NCBI GenBank assembly: GCA_964627605.1
Contig: CAZVGZ010000010.1
Coordinates: 33,169-97,168 of the forward strand
Direction: 5' to 3'
DNA length: 64,000 bases
Origin: CAZVGZ01 sp964627605
Lineage (GTDB): Bacteria > Latescibacterota > MWCZ01 > CAZVGZ01
Part shown: positions 63,796-64,000 of the stretch, piece by piece
How the letters are laid out: each line of letters begins with the position of its first letter
Numbering within the stretch: the first letter of the stretch is position 1
Translations under genes and position numbers: made by a program
Notes under the pieces: generated by a model
The model's database searches: none
Seen by the model: only the letters and a program-made list of their open reading frames with translations
Told to the model about the DNA's origin: nothing

Positions 63796-64000
63796 GTGAA
63801 AATGCGGCAACATATCAGCCTAGACGGTGTATGGAAATTCTGCCCAGCTTTTGTCGAGTTGGAGGCCAATCAGAAGTTCATGGACCCCGAATTCGAACCA
63901 GCAGATACTGGCACCGCAACGCCCCACGGCCAGGACATCGTTTGGATCGCGCCCGATTTCGACGACACAGGATGGTTGGATGTCAACGTGCCAGGAAGCT
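63796..64000 (+). CDS. GH2-like glycoside hydrolase, 3'-truncated by window edge
   Basis: The frame starts at GTG 63796 (AAGGA five bases upstream) or ATG 63802 and is open to the window end. The visible part contains ISLDGVWKFCPAF and APDFDDTGWLDVNVPGS, the usual opening of GH2 proteins (beta-galactosidase/glucuronidase-type) before the immunoglobulin-like and catalytic barrel domains. Only about 68 residues are visible, so the family call rests on the sugar-binding domain. It follows an AXE1-type esterase, fitting use of acetylated polysaccharides. Confidence 0.65.
   Translation, partial: MKMRQHISLDGVWKFCPAFVELEANQKFMDPEFEPADTGTATPHGQDIVWIAPDFDDTGWLDVNVPGS

Noticed and set aside
1..64000. 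CRISPR arrays, insertion sequences, prophage genes or rRNA genes
   Set aside because: No regularly spaced repeats, transposase, integrase, phage structural proteins or rRNA sequence were recognised on either strand.

Overview
The window looks like a chromosome segment of an uncultured, heterotrophic, diderm (Gram-negative-type) bacterium. Diderm features are several lipoprotein signal peptides, an outer-membrane beta-barrel protein, an MlaF-type ATPase and a bactofilin/M23 pair. The accessory gene families (CocE/NonD hydrolases, uroporphyrinogen-decarboxylase-like proteins, sugar isomerase/epimerase TIM barrels, CehA/McbA metallohydrolases, DUF6785 membrane proteins, Gfo/Idh/MocA oxidoreductases, sialidase-like and GH2/GH20-like proteins) recall Poribacteria/Latescibacterota-type marine or sponge-associated lineages. 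That placement is inference from gene families only. No rRNA, intact tRNA, CRISPR array or transposase was seen.

Layout. 1-8471 (+): a fatty-acid synthesis operon, yceD(partial)-rpmF-fabH-fabD-[CocE lipoprotein]-[orphan CocE C-terminal domain]-fabG-acpP-fabF-rnc. plsX is absent from its usual place between rpmF and fabH. It continues into a LipM-like octanoyltransferase and pgi (to 10781). 10900-17290: accessory genes, including a structured leader before a truncated UroD-like gene, a propeller-like protein, a galactonate-dehydratase-like enzyme, a broken sialidase, a second propeller-like protein, and a degenerate tRNA-Leu 3' end abutting a FlgD-like C-terminal domain. 17346-42083 is almost entirely on the minus strand. 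It carries rarA, an OMP, bactofilin with a zinc-ligand-less M23 protein, a CehA-like hydrolase, a DegT aminotransferase, a Gfo/Idh oxidoreductase, polA, an M48 protease coupled to a phosphoesterase, GT4, an HpcH aldolase, a sugar isomerase, a deacetylase, a ZIP transporter, a dCMP deaminase, and a DUF6785-UroD-DUF6504-SGNH operon. 42183-46265 holds two heavily frameshifted genes around a small secreted protein and a GH20-like protein. 46283-53380 (-) is a compact five-gene polysaccharide operon (Wzx flippase, FemAB-like transferase, fused deacetylase-GT4, GT2, NHL lipoprotein) with start/stop overlaps or 2-12 bp gaps. It diverges from guaB, which has a clear sigma70-type promoter and a long leader with a terminator-like hairpin. 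55283-59619 (-) is CocE-DUF4268 nuclease-like-CocE. 59787-64000 (+) is an MlaF-type ATPase coupled to an MsbA-like exporter, an acetylxylan-esterase-like hydrolase and the start of a GH2-like gene.

Core genes (fab, rnc, pgi, rarA, polA, guaB) are intact. At least nine accessory genes are truncated or carry frameshifts, an internal deletion, a nonsense codon or a small duplication, which suggests ongoing loss of carbohydrate and hydrolase functions. The best candidates for something undescribed are the coupled polysaccharide operon with its 940-residue fusion, the guaB leader, the CocE hydrolase embedded in the fatty-acid operon, and the MlaF-exporter pairing. Coordinates of starts were adjusted where a Shine-Dalgarno (SD) site or family alignment favoured an internal codon.
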